DNA from: Leuconostoc suionicum
Lineage (GTDB): Bacteria; Bacillota; Bacilli; Lactobacillales; Lactobacillaceae
NCBI RefSeq assembly: GCF_001891125.1
Contig: NZ_CP015247.1
Span: forward strand, 1,072,501-1,136,500
Direction of reading: 5' to 3'
DNA length: 64,000 nucleotides
The notes under the pieces are model-generated. The model saw only the letters and a list, made by a program, of their open reading frames with translations, was not told the origin of the DNA and searched no databases. Position numbers and translations under genes: made by a program. This document shows positions 17,653 to 25,855 of this stretch, in pieces. The number at the start of each line of letters is the position of its first letter. The first letter of the stretch is position 1.

Positions 17653-19281
17653 ATGATAACGATTAACAATGAGCCAACAGCTTATACAACTATATTTCTA
17701 GGAACAACACAACATAGCTTACGGTTATCGTTGGAAATACTTATCATGGTTGGTATGAAATTGAATGATGAAATTATTGAGACTTATAACGTGACCGTAT
17801 CAGCTATTGAGTTAGGTTATTTGCCTAACATCGGTAGTGAGATTGCGATTGATGAAATTACTGGTAGTGAGTTATCGGGCTTTAAAGCAAAACTAACTGC
17901 GCCTGATGCAAAAATACAAAACACGGTTTCAACTGATTTGAAAAAATTAGTTGATTTAAAAAATGTTGGTCAATACCAACTACTGAAAAGGAAAAAGATT
18001 ATGACACCAAATTTGAACGCACCAAAATTAACAAATGATAATTTGATATTGATACGCCAATTGCTTGGGGTAACACAACCAGAATTAGCAAAAAAGATTG
18101 GTGTTAGTGAAAGAACTGTTTGGGGTATAGAAAATGGTAGTCAAAAAATATCGGATAAGTTTGTCGATAAGTTGCTGGTGGCATATCCAGAATTTGCTGA
18201 AAGCATCGAAGTACAATTTGATTGGGTTTCATTGACATTCCCAGATTTAACTTCAAAGCAAGTTATCGCTGATGTGTTAAGGCTACAAGAAAATCTGTTT
18301 TTGGAACGTCCTACCTCTCAAAACTTTTATACTCGTGAAATGTCATTTGCTGGCGAAAAGAACATTTATATACAAGACTTTGCCCCAGTGAAAAACCTAG
18401 AAACACAAGCTGTGGATCAAAAATTTGGGACAACACTTTATTTAACTGGTAAAGGCACACGGTTGTTTGAAAAGGCTTTGTTAGAGCAAAATATGAATTG
18501 GCGTGATTTTTTTGAAAAGGCAAGGTTATATCGGGGGCATCTAACACGTTTAGATATTGCAATCAATGATAAATGGGGCTTATTGAGCATGAATGACCTT
18601 GTTAAAGCCGTACAAGAAAAACGTTTTTGGAGCAAATCAAAGTCTTATGCGGTGCATGGCAACGTCGATGACGGCTGGACGGTCGATTTTGGTAAGTCGC
18701 CCTTTGTTATCCGTGCCTATGACAAACACAAAGAACAAGCAAATAAGGGCTATGATACTGATGTAAAAACTCGTGTGGAATTGGAATTACATCAAGATAA
18801 AGCAGAATATGTCCTTGATGAATGGCTTAACAATGATGAAAAATTAGTTGATATAACTTTTGATATTCTATATACCTATTTGTGGTTTACTAATGGCAAA
18901 ATTGAAGCCCAACAATTGAAAGCAGATAAGGTACGTGATGAGATTGAAGCAACGATTGAGCCGATGCCTGCTTGGTCGTTATTAACTGCTTTGGGTAAGA
19001 AAATGAAATTTGTTAGAGAACCAAAAAAGCAAAGTGTAGAACGTATTGAAAAATGGGTCTTACAGTCGGTTGTGCCTAGTCTAGCAGTACTAAAGAAAAC
19101 AGGACATTGGCATGACATTATTGAAGCAATCAATACTGTTGAGCTTTCTGCCGAACATGAAAAACTAGTTATGGCAACTACTAAGAATGCGATAACACAG
19201 GCAAGTAAGCATTTAAATATCAACTTTGAAAAACCAACAAAAAAATATAACGAAGATAACGAACAAGGAAAGGGGGCATGA
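17653..19281 (+). CDS. MobT-like relaxase of the Rep_trans family, with N-terminal extension
   Basis: The open frame codes 542 residues. Residues 117-542 (from ATG 18001) have the size and layout of MobT relaxases (Tn916 Orf20, ICEBs1 NicK). An XRE-type helix-turn-helix comes first (LLGVTQPELAKKIGVSERTV, about 133-152), then a Rep_trans nicking domain with FDWVSLTFPDL, RLDIAINDKWG and TRVELELHQ. The first 116 residues are not recognised. Both starts have ribosome sites (GAAAGGAAAG before 17653; GAAAAGGAAAAAG before 18001), so this may be two genes joined in frame. It nicks oriT and pilots single-stranded DNA. Confidence 0.8.
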   Translation: MITINNEPTAYTTIFLGTTQHSLRLSLEILIMVGMKLNDEIIETYNVTVSAIELGYLPNIGSEIAIDEITGSELSGFKAKLTAPDAKIQNTVSTDLKKLVDLKNVGQYQLLKRKKIMTPNLNAPKLTNDNLILIRQLLGVTQPELAKKIGVSERTVWGIENGSQKISDKFVDKLLVAYPEFAESIEVQFDWVSLTFPDLTSKQVIADVLRLQENLFLERPTSQNFYTREMSFAGEKNIYIQDFAPVKNLETQAVDQKFGTTLYLTGKGTRLFEKALLEQNMNWRDFFEKARLYRGHLTRLDIAINDKWGLLSMNDLVKAVQEKRFWSKSKSYAVHGNVDDGWTVDFGKSPFVIRAYDKHKEQANKGYDTDVKTRVELELHQDKAEYVLDEWLNNDEKLVDITFDILYTYLWFTNGKIEAQQLKADKVRDEIEATIEPMPAWSLLTALGKKMKFVREPKKQSVERIEKWVLQSVVPSLAVLKKTGHWHDIIEAINTVELSAEHEKLVMATTKNAITQASKHLNINFEKPTKKYNEDNEQGKGA

Positions 19282-19478
19282 CAATGTATAAAGCAGTTGG
19301 TTGGCATTCACAAAATGAGTATATGGCTGGCAATAGTCTTGCTGATGTGATGCGCAAGTTACAAAAAGAGTACCCAGCACCTAGACGAACTTCTAGGGGT
19401 TTGAGTACCCAACAAATTTATAGTGAGCCATTACGAATTATTGATGAAACTGGCAAAGATAAACAGTATTTACCCTAA
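19278..19478 (+). CDS. Small protein downstream of relaxase, unknown
   Basis: A 66-residue basic protein. ATG 19278 overlaps the relaxase stop and is preceded by AAGGAAAGGGGG, so the two are co-translated. Family not recognised. An internal ATG at 19284 is possible. Confidence 0.55.
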   Translation: MTMYKAVGWHSQNEYMAGNSLADVMRKLQKEYPAPRRTSRGLSTQQIYSEPLRIIDETGKDKQYLP

Positions 19479-19499
19479 AAAATATAGAGTGTTTAACTA

Positions 19500-19528
19500 T
19501 TGACTAAGGGAACAAGTGTTCGTATAAT
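19500..19528 (+). promoter_or_regulatory. Sigma-A promoter with LexA/SOS-type operator in the spacer
   Basis: TTGACT (19500-19505), 17-base spacer, TATAAT (19523-19528). The spacer contains GGAACAAGTGTTCG (19509-19522), which matches the Gram-positive LexA (DinR) box CGAACRNRYGTTYG at 13 of 14 positions. A repressor there would block both promoter elements. Confidence 0.75.
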
Positions 19529-19565
19529 GGTTATAGTAAATAAAAACCGACTGGAGCTGTGAGCT

Positions 19566-19826
19566 ATGAACCAAATTGATGCTGTCATTGGGGATATTAA
19601 AGAAATGTTTGCTAAGCAACCCAACACAATATATGAAGTGCGAGTTGTAGACCAAATCTACTCAAAAAAGGTCAATATATTTTTTGAATGGTATAAGATT
19701 GGCAAGGCTACACGGTCGCAACAAATAGCGCAATTTGATAGTACCTACACAGAAAGAATACCAGAAATCATCAAAAAAATTCGTAAAGAAACAGGTTTGA
19801 CGGTTCGTACAAATATATATGACTAG
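19566..19826 (+). CDS. Small protein under an SOS-type promoter, unknown
   Basis: An 86-residue, highly charged protein without membrane segment or known motif. Its start follows the LexA-box promoter by about 37 bases, and a terminator closes it, so it is a single-gene unit. The regulation implies induction by DNA damage; the function is not known. It belongs to the right part of the conjugative element. Confidence 0.65.
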   Translation: MNQIDAVIGDIKEMFAKQPNTIYEVRVVDQIYSKKVNIFFEWYKIGKATRSQQIAQFDSTYTERIPEIIKKIRKETGLTVRTNIYD

Positions 19827-19835
19827 TCACAAAAT

Positions 19836-19869
19836 GAGTTAGTGCTTAACAGTTACTAGCTCTTTTTTT
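19836..19869 (+). terminator. Rho-independent terminator of the SOS-type unit
   Basis: GAGTTAGT (19836-19843) pairs with ACTAGCTC (19855-19862), followed by seven T. Confidence 0.8.
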
Positions 19870-19897
19870 GCATTCAAAAATGAAAGGAATAAATAAG

Positions 19898-20308
19898 ATG
19901 CCAACAAAAATATGGTTAAAACCAGAACAATTAGAGCTGTATATTAAACAGTTAGAACGATTTAGAGACTTATACAGTCAATTAGACCAAACGTTAGAAA
20001 GCGATAGACAAGGCTTTCAATTCAAGGCAGGTGCGCCTAACTTTCAAACAACTTTAAGCGTATCAATGCAACTCCAAGCTAAAATTAGACAAGCACAATC
20101 TCAAACTTACGGAGATGTGCTTTTTTTTAACAAAGAATTAGCATCTAAGGTACAAGATTTGGTTTCAAAATCAATTGATTTAACCTTTGCGTATCGTGAT
20201 TTAGACTTGTTGATTAAGGGAACTGATCGCAATACTGAGAGTGGCTTAAATAAGATTGAAGAACAGTTGTATCAAGCTAAACGGCAAATAAGAGAAAGAA
20301 ATCTATAA
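19898..20308 (+). CDS. Coiled-coil soluble protein, unknown
   Basis: A 136-residue helical protein rich in Gln, Lys and Leu, with heptad-like stretches at both ends. Family not recognised. The start MPTKIW at 19898 has GAAAGGA nine bases upstream and is preferred over the in-frame ATG at 19868, which lies in the terminator T-run. Its last six bases overlap the convergent CPBP gene. This is the last rightward gene before mosaic DNA and perhaps the right edge of the element. Confidence 0.55.
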   Translation: MPTKIWLKPEQLELYIKQLERFRDLYSQLDQTLESDRQGFQFKAGAPNFQTTLSVSMQLQAKIRQAQSQTYGDVLFFNKELASKVQDLVSKSIDLTFAYRDLDLLIKGTDRNTESGLNKIEEQLYQAKRQIRERNL

Positions 20309-21004
20309 AAAGATGATGATATTATCTTGAATATATGGCCATGCAATTATGGTATTAATAAGAATGTGTGCCAACATAGTGTACTGCAGTTTTCCAGTGA
20401 AACGATATAATAGTCCCAACAATAAGCCAAAAATAAAATAAGGTAATAATACTGATAAATTCTGATGTTGATGAAGTAAAGAAAAAACAATTGCGCTTAG
20501 GATAACATCAAATCCGAATTTAGAATTTTTGAAATAGAAGTTCATCAATAAACCTCTACACATCAATTCTTCAAAAATTGGTCCCAACAGTGTGATAGCT
20601 AACAACTCTAATTGTATTCCTAGTATAGAAGAATTGTTTAACGTGTTTAACAGCTCGGTTTGGTTAGTTGCTACAGAAACAGGAAAAAAATTATGGCTAA
20701 TTATTGTAAATAAGAAATACAATACCACAACAAGCAAGCTAAGTAGAATTTTAAACAACCTTGGTGCTTCCCATACAACCGAGGTTCTATTTTTATTTCT
20801 GAGATAGATCGCTAAAATCATAATGGGAAGAGGGTACAGCATGATATCTGAAAGCAACCAACTTTGATAGCCTGCGTAAAAAGAAAAATTAAAAAATGAA
20901 ACAGCAAAATTAGTAAGTAGCGGTATTAACCAAACAAAGGATAAAAATATCAATCCGGGGGTGATGAAATTTTGAGATACAGTTCTGAAAGATAGCTTTG
21001 TCAT
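20303..21004 (-). CDS. CPBP (CAAX/Abi) family intramembrane protease
   Basis: A 233-residue polytopic protein with about seven membrane helices. It carries the CPBP motifs: EELMCRG with Glu145/Glu146 and Arg150, and the second-motif His residues near 178-180 (FSLLHQH). In Lactobacillales these intramembrane metalloproteases often serve as bacteriocin self-immunity or surface-processing proteins. The partner here is unknown and no bacteriocin gene is visible. The ribosome site AAGGAA lies 12 bases before the ATG. Confidence 0.85.
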   Translation of the reverse strand: MTKLSFRTVSQNFITPGLIFLSFVWLIPLLTNFAVSFFNFSFYAGYQSWLLSDIMLYPLPIMILAIYLRNKNRTSVVWEAPRLFKILLSLLVVVLYFLFTIISHNFFPVSVATNQTELLNTLNNSSILGIQLELLAITLLGPIFEELMCRGLLMNFYFKNSKFGFDVILSAIVFSLLHQHQNLSVLLPYFIFGLLLGLLYRFTGKLQYTMLAHILINTIIAWPYIQDNIIIFL

Positions 21005-21242
21005 TATGATTTGAAATTCCTTGCTTATGAATATAATATTGATTATTATTCTCTAATTGTACTCTTATTAATATCAATGTTAAATAAATTTTAAACTACT
21101 ATTAATACTGTCTATGCTTATTAATTTATTTTAAGTTGGGATAAAAAATAAAATAATAAGCAACATTGTGAAATGGTAAACTTGTTATAAAGGGTGAATA
21201 CCTAAACTGAAAATAATCATAATTAAGGAGCAAAAATGTTTT

Positions 21243-22421
21243 ATGAGTGATGAAACAACACAAAGACGCAAACGACAGCCACGGCTGAATGAGAACCAAC
21301 GTCACATGATAGAATATTTGTGGAATATTGAGAAAATGACACAAGCAGATATCGCAAGACGTTTAGGCTATACACCTTCATCAATACTACGTGAATTACA
21401 CCGTGGCAATACACTTGATTTCTCACATTTAGATAGACGAACACTGTTGAATATGGACATACACGCACGTATCAAGTATTCGGCACAACGAGGACAATAT
21501 ATTGCTTTGAAAAAGCGCAGTAAAATGGGTACTGGTCTCAAACTGACACCAGAATTAAAAGAAATCATTGAAACTTGGGTTAATGTTGAACATTGGACGC
21601 CAGAGCAAATTGCTGGTAATGTGCAAGATGTTGATGTGTCGGCATCTGTTATCAGGTTATGGTCTCGGCAGGGACTTATCAATATTCGTAAACAGAAATA
21701 TCATCGTCAAAATGGTACACCCAAAGAACGAGCTGTGGCACAAACTAAACGTGATAAAGAACGTGAAATTGCACGACTACGTGAACAATTAAAAAATGAC
21801 GGAGAATTAGTCCGCCATTCGATATTTGATCGTTCACAAGTTGTGGAAAGTCGTAAACAGTTTGGTCATTGGGAAATTGATTTAGTGTTGCCAGCTAAAA
21901 TGAATAATCAGCGTTATCAAGATACCACAGCTATTATGACACTTACAGAACGCAAAACTCGTTTCACTGCCTTAATATTAGTCCGCAGTAAGAAGTCTAG
22001 TGATATGATAGATGCCTTTAAGTTGTTTTATGAACGATATGGCAAAGCCATACGGACTATCACAGCCGATAATGGTTCTGAATTTATTTCATGGGACTTT
22101 TTAGAGTACGTCCAGAAACAACTAAAAATCAAGTTATATTATGCGACACCGTCATCACCACAGCAACGTGGATCCAATGAAAATCGAAATCGTAAGTTAC
22201 GTGATTGGTATCCTAAAGGCACGTCATTAAAAGACGTGAAGCAACGGCAATTAGATGAAGTGGCTTCAAAAATGAATGCCATGCCACTTAGACAAGCTCT
22301 GAATGGAAAACGACCGATGGTAGTCTTTGCACAAGAATATAAAGCCATGCAACGTTACCGTAGAGCTTATGAAAAACGTAAACAACGAATGCTTGAAGAA
22401 CGCCAAAATCATGAAAAATAA
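21243..22421 (+). CDS. IS30-family transposase, larger subgroup
   Basis: A 392-residue transposase. The N-terminal helix-turn-helix (KMTQADIARRLGYTPSSILR) is followed by a central Arg/Lys-rich region. The DDE residues are in FGHWEIDLVLP, ITADNGSEF and RGSNENRNRKLRDW. It is clearly different from the two smaller IS30 copies. I could not find matching terminal inverted repeats, so element ends are not given. A five-codon ORF (21236-21250) overlaps the start and shares its AAGGAG site; it may couple or dampen translation. Confidence 0.85.
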   Translation: MSDETTQRRKRQPRLNENQRHMIEYLWNIEKMTQADIARRLGYTPSSILRELHRGNTLDFSHLDRRTLLNMDIHARIKYSAQRGQYIALKKRSKMGTGLKLTPELKEIIETWVNVEHWTPEQIAGNVQDVDVSASVIRLWSRQGLINIRKQKYHRQNGTPKERAVAQTKRDKEREIARLREQLKNDGELVRHSIFDRSQVVESRKQFGHWEIDLVLPAKMNNQRYQDTTAIMTLTERKTRFTALILVRSKKSSDMIDAFKLFYERYGKAIRTITADNGSEFISWDFLEYVQKQLKIKLYYATPSSPQQRGSNENRNRKLRDWYPKGTSLKDVKQRQLDEVASKMNAMPLRQALNGKRPMVVFAQEYKAMQRYRRAYEKRKQRMLEERQNHEK

Positions 22422-22454
22422 GGCATTAAAATTGATAATAAAGATAATAAACTT

Positions 22455-22480
22455 TAGACACTAGATGTGTCTTTTTTTTA
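22455..22480 (+). terminator. Rho-independent terminator after the transposase
   Basis: AGACAC (22456-22461) pairs with GTGTCT (22467-22472), followed by a T run. Confidence 0.75.
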
Positions 22481-22560
22481 TTGTGCTTAAAATAAAATGA
22501 TTTGAAAACGGTTTTATTGGTCGAAACATTTGATATAATAGTGAGTAATTAGATTGCTAA

Positions 22561-22707
22561 AAGCCTTTGTATAGACATTCCAAAATCGTGGACGGTCCGT
22601 TTACTTTTAAACACAATCATGTTATTCTTGATGAAGTTGTGCCTTACTTAAAAAATAATCATCGCTTATTTTACACAGAAGTTACTAGTAGATTACCAGA
22701 ACATTAA
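22561..22707 (+). pseudogene. Gene remnant, C-terminal fragment of an unidentified protein
   Basis: A short open frame ending at TAA 22705-22707 encodes a protein-like stretch including KIVDGPFTFKHNHVILDEVV. It has no start codon or ribosome site, and both sides are IS elements. I cannot name the family. The rest of 22427-22880 is AT-rich; it holds a possible -10 box (TATAAT near 22536) and, at 22878-22880, an ATG with AAAAGGAA upstream that runs straight into the IS30 end. Confidence 0.4.
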
Positions 22708-22879
22708 ACATGTGTTGTTTGGGTTGACATCCGCCTATTCTATTTTAGTTAACATAATATATATTATCAAAAGTAAACAATTTCAAAATAAAATTCCTAT
22801 CACTACACTATCAGTTGTTCATACAACGCTCGCTTTAAGAAATATACCAATATGAGTAATCAATAAAAGGAATCTAAAT

Positions 22880-23911
22880 GGCAGATTGCAAGAATCATCC
22901 GAACACCGCATGTTTCTGAAAGACTTTTCGTGGTGATTGCCAGTTGAGCGTTTTCATTGGCCTGGCATTAATCCAATGATTAATTTGATCTAATTCTTTC
23001 TGACTGATGGTTTCAATTTTGCGTTCTTTTGGGATAAAACGACGGACATATCGATTTAGCACTTCATTACTACCACGTTCTTCTGGTGAATATGGGTGTG
23101 CAAAATACATCGGTATGCCTAGCTGTTCTTCTATTTCATCATATTTTGCAAACTCTCGACCGTGATCAACTGTAATTGATTTAGCATTTTTTATACCCTT
23201 GAAAAACCTAATAATAGCTGGTGTCACTGCCTGACTATTGCGCCCACTGACATGTCTCATGATATGTTGTCGACTCAATCGTTCTGTGATGGTCACTAAA
23301 ACATCGCCACGTGTTTTACCAGATTGCATCGTATCAACTTCAAAATGACCAAATTCTTGTCTTAATTGGACAGCTTTTGGTCGTTTTTCAATTGAACGGC
23401 CATGAGCAAAAACACGTCTACGGCCGTCAGATTGACGTTTACGTCGAATACCTTTATCAGGTAAATCTGATAACTTAATTTTAAGCAAACCATGATGAAT
23501 CCAGTTGTAGATGGTCTTGAAAGCAATGCCCAATACATGAGCAGCCGTTTCTGGTGACCACTTCAAGATACCAATGTGATGGTTCAAAAAAGCTGATATT
23601 TCAGGTGTTAGGGTCGGATGGCGACCGTGTTTGTGCCGATTACACTGGGCTAAATGATGAGCCTGTTGTGCATTGTATGGTTTAATTCGATTTAACTCGT
23701 AGGTAATAGTTGCAGGAGAACGCTTTAAGAAACGGGCTATTTCTCGAGTTGAATGATTAAGTTTGATCATTGTTTCAATGACAGAACGTTCGTGAGCTGA
23801 TAAACTAGAAGACATAAGCTGCAGATCCTTTATGGTTGATTTTAGTCAATTACCATTAAAGTCTCTGCAGTTTTTTTATGCAAGGTGTTCGGTTTAATTT
23901 TACAATCTGCC
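22880..23911 (-). mobile_element. IS30-family insertion sequence, copy 2
   Basis: Terminal inverted repeats: one end reads GGCAGATTGCAAGAATCATC; the other, reverse-complemented, reads GGCAGATTGTAAAATTAAAC. They are similar to copy 1 (GGTAGATTG...) but not identical. The flanks (AAAT on the left, TTAT on the right) do not form a target duplication, which suggests a deletion or recombination at one end after insertion. Confidence 0.87.
22895..23815 (-). CDS. IS30-family transposase
   Basis: A 306-residue transposase closely related to the one at 14589-15506, with the same motifs FEVDTM, ITVDHGREF and ERGSNEVLNR. The frame is intact. It differs at scattered positions along the length, so the two copies are not recent duplicates of each other. 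Confidence 0.9.
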   Translation of the reverse strand: MSSSLSAHERSVIETMIKLNHSTREIARFLKRSPATITYELNRIKPYNAQQAHHLAQCNRHKHGRHPTLTPEISAFLNHHIGILKWSPETAAHVLGIAFKTIYNWIHHGLLKIKLSDLPDKGIRRKRQSDGRRRVFAHGRSIEKRPKAVQLRQEFGHFEVDTMQSGKTRGDVLVTITERLSRQHIMRHVSGRNSQAVTPAIIRFFKGIKNAKSITVDHGREFAKYDEIEEQLGIPMYFAHPYSPEERGSNEVLNRYVRRFIPKERKIETISQKELDQINHWINARPMKTLNWQSPRKVFQKHAVFG

Positions 23912-23932
23912 TTATATACTAATGAAAAGTTT

Positions 23933-24547
23933 TCAATAGATTAACAGTAATAGGTGCTGAAGAGTTCCAGCCTCTACTAAAACATATAACCCTAATGAAG
24001 CATACACGATTAACTGAACTAAATCGCCTTGTTTATCAAAAAATGCCTTTACGATTGGTACGTTTACCAACTTATATGCTGCCACAATCACAGCCGTCAA
24101 GATAATAATAAACAGGACTAAAATGATCGGTAAGACTTGAAAATTTAGCATCGTGAAATATGGTATATATAGTGCCATGTTATCGGCGCCACAAGCAGAA
24201 AAAGTGATTACCAACACGTTCCAAAGAATAGCGTCTGGTTTAATTATCTTTAATTTTTCTTCTATCTCTTCCACTTCGTCTTCCTTACTAAAATACCCCT
24301 TTACTCCGATTATGATCGGAATAATACCCAACAATCCAAGAAGCTATTCTTCCGGAACTTGCTGGAATACAAGCGCAATAATAATTGAAGTAAGTACCAG
24401 TAATCCATTTCCTAAGTACGCGCCTAAAACAACTAATTTCGTATCTTGTTTTGTACTATATTTTCCAAAGAGCAAGAGTAGAACAACAAAATAATCCGTA
24501 GTTGTCCCTATATAAGAAAAAATTGCGGTCAATACATCTTTCAACAT
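23933..24547 (-). pseudogene. cadD: CadD-family cadmium resistance transporter, interrupted by an in-frame amber codon
   Basis: Two segments in the same frame, 24547-24347 and 24343-23933, are split only by TAG at 24344-24346. Together they make a protein of about 204 residues, the usual CadD length. It has several membrane helices and the family stretches TTTDYFVVLLLLFGKYS and SACGADNMALYIPYF. The join reads VPEE*LLGLLGIIP; CadD relatives have Trp after EE, so a TGG to TAG change is the simplest explanation. CadD/CadB-like proteins export cadmium or related cations. Probably inactive unless the stop is suppressed or is a sequencing error. Confidence 0.8.
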
Positions 24548-24565
24548 AAGAGTCTCCTAATTAAT

Positions 24566-24589
24566 ACATGAATTTATTTTCATGTATAG
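24566..24589. promoter_or_regulatory. Candidate ArsR/CadC-type operator upstream of cadD
   Basis: Perfect 9-base arms ATACATGAA and TTCATGTAT with a 6-base spacer lie just before the cadD start. Spacing and AT-rich sequence resemble metal-sensor (CadC/ArsR family) operators. No cadC-like gene remains nearby. Confidence 0.55.
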
Positions 24590-24628
24590 ATAGTAACATA
24601 CTTACTGGATTTTACAAATTTTTATTAT

Positions 24629-24675
24629 GCTATCAAAAAAAGAAACCATAAAATTTGGTTTCTTTTTTTGATAGC
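24629..24675. terminator. Strong bidirectional terminator
   Basis: Twenty-base arms running from GCTATC to AACCA and from TGGTT to GATAGC pair perfectly around a short loop, with A and T runs built into the stem. It serves the cdd gene on the - strand. Confidence 0.8.
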
Positions 24676-24676
24676 A

Positions 24677-25088
24677 TCATTCACGCATATGTCCCCACCA
24701 CTTGGGCAGTAATTCTTTCAAGGTCACAGACTCTCTATTGTCATAATCTACCATAATTTCAGTATTTGCGTTTTCTGAAGAAAGTTGCATTAAAAATTCA
24801 CGGCAAACGCCACATGGCATACCCGTAATACCGACTGGAGCCTCATCTCTAAAAGCAATTAGTCTCTTTATTTTAGTTTGATCGCTATTTAAATACATAT
24901 TCAACGCAGCTGTTCTCTCGGCACAAAGGTTCATCGTTCCATAAGCCTTCAATACAAAATCCAGTATATATATCGCCATTTTCTGCCTCCAAGGCACTAA
25001 CAACATGATGCGCATAAATAAATTCATTCACTTCTGTCGGACGATACTGTTTTTTAGCAGCTTCATATAGCTTTTGCCAAATGTCCAT
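24677..25088 (-). pseudogene. cdd: Cytidine deaminase, frameshifted
   Basis: The N-terminal frame (from MDIWQKLYEAAKK at 25088) reads up to TGFCIE. The C-terminal frame resumes with AYGTMNLCAERTAALN and contains MPCGVCREF. CAER and PCxxC are the zinc ligand and catalytic motifs of tetrameric cytidine deaminases. The two halves join if one G is removed from GAAGGCTTATGG near 24950, giving a protein of normal length, about 136 residues. Cytidine deaminase salvages cytidine to uridine. Probably inactive, unless the extra G is a sequencing error. Confidence 0.8.
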
Positions 25089-25308
25089 TTTATCATACCA
25101 CTTAACATTACTGAGGATATTATAACACATGCCAAAGAATTGAATTAAAGTCACACATATACTCATATGATAAATATGTGCTGCCTTCAAATTCGCAAAA
25201 TCTTTTGTTTTAGTAATTCACTCGTTTGAGTAATGATATAATGGTCTAAATAAATAACGAAATTCAGGTCATAAAATAAATAACTGTGAAATATGCCGAA
25301 GAATAAAA

Positions 25309-25740
25309 ATGATTGAAGAAGGCACTAATCCCTACTTTGTTGCTGAACTAGAAACAGGGTATATTGTTATTGGTGATCATCAATATTTTGAAGGATATAC
25401 TTTGTTTTTGTCTAAAAAACACGTAACCGAGCTACATCATTTACAAACAGATTTCAAGCACAAATTTTTGGAAGAAATGTGTCTCGTTAACGAAGCCGTT
25501 GCGTTAGCTTTTGACGCTGAAAAAATGAATTGTGAACTACTTGGTAACGGCGACGCACACGTCCATTGGCACTTATTCCCTAGACACAAAAATGATACGC
25601 CAACACCTGGGCCAGTTTGGTGGTTAAACAGGAAAATCATGTTCAACGAAAACAACTGCCCAACACAAGAAAAACTTACGCAACTAAGAAACAAGCTATC
25701 TAGGGAATTAAAAAAATTACAAAAAATTAGTTCTTCGTAA
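25309..25740 (+). CDS. HIT-family nucleotide-binding protein with apparently lost natural start
   Basis: A 143-residue HIT (histidine triad) protein with the motif HVHWHLFPR at about residues 83-91. HIT proteins hydrolyse or transfer nucleotides from dinucleoside polyphosphates or adenylylated substrates. Frame and protein similarity continue upstream of ATG 25309: codons 25276-25308 read ATA AAT AAC TGT GAA ATA TGC..., that is x-N-N-C-E-I-C-R-R-I-K, a typical HIT N-terminus with a CxxC pair. The expected initiator is ATA at 25276. Translation may begin at 25309, which has no good ribosome site, so the product could be reduced or absent. Confidence 0.75.
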   Translation: MIEEGTNPYFVAELETGYIVIGDHQYFEGYTLFLSKKHVTELHHLQTDFKHKFLEEMCLVNEAVALAFDAEKMNCELLGNGDAHVHWHLFPRHKNDTPTPGPVWWLNRKIMFNENNCPTQEKLTQLRNKLSRELKKLQKISSS

Positions 25741-25855
25741 AATGATATAAAAAAATTTCGACTTTGCTTAAATAGCAAGTTTATACAATACCTTCTTTTT
25801 AGAACATGTTTTAATAATACACATGGAAAATTTTGCAAAGAAGGAAAAATTAAAA

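Noticed and set aside
21060-22560. Terminal inverted repeats for the larger IS30-type element
   Set aside because: No convincing matching ends were found by eye, so only the transposase gene is reported.
25201-25260. Palindrome ACTCGTTTGAGT before the HIT gene as an SOS box
   Set aside because: It does not match the LexA consensus; it may be an unrelated operator, but support is weak.
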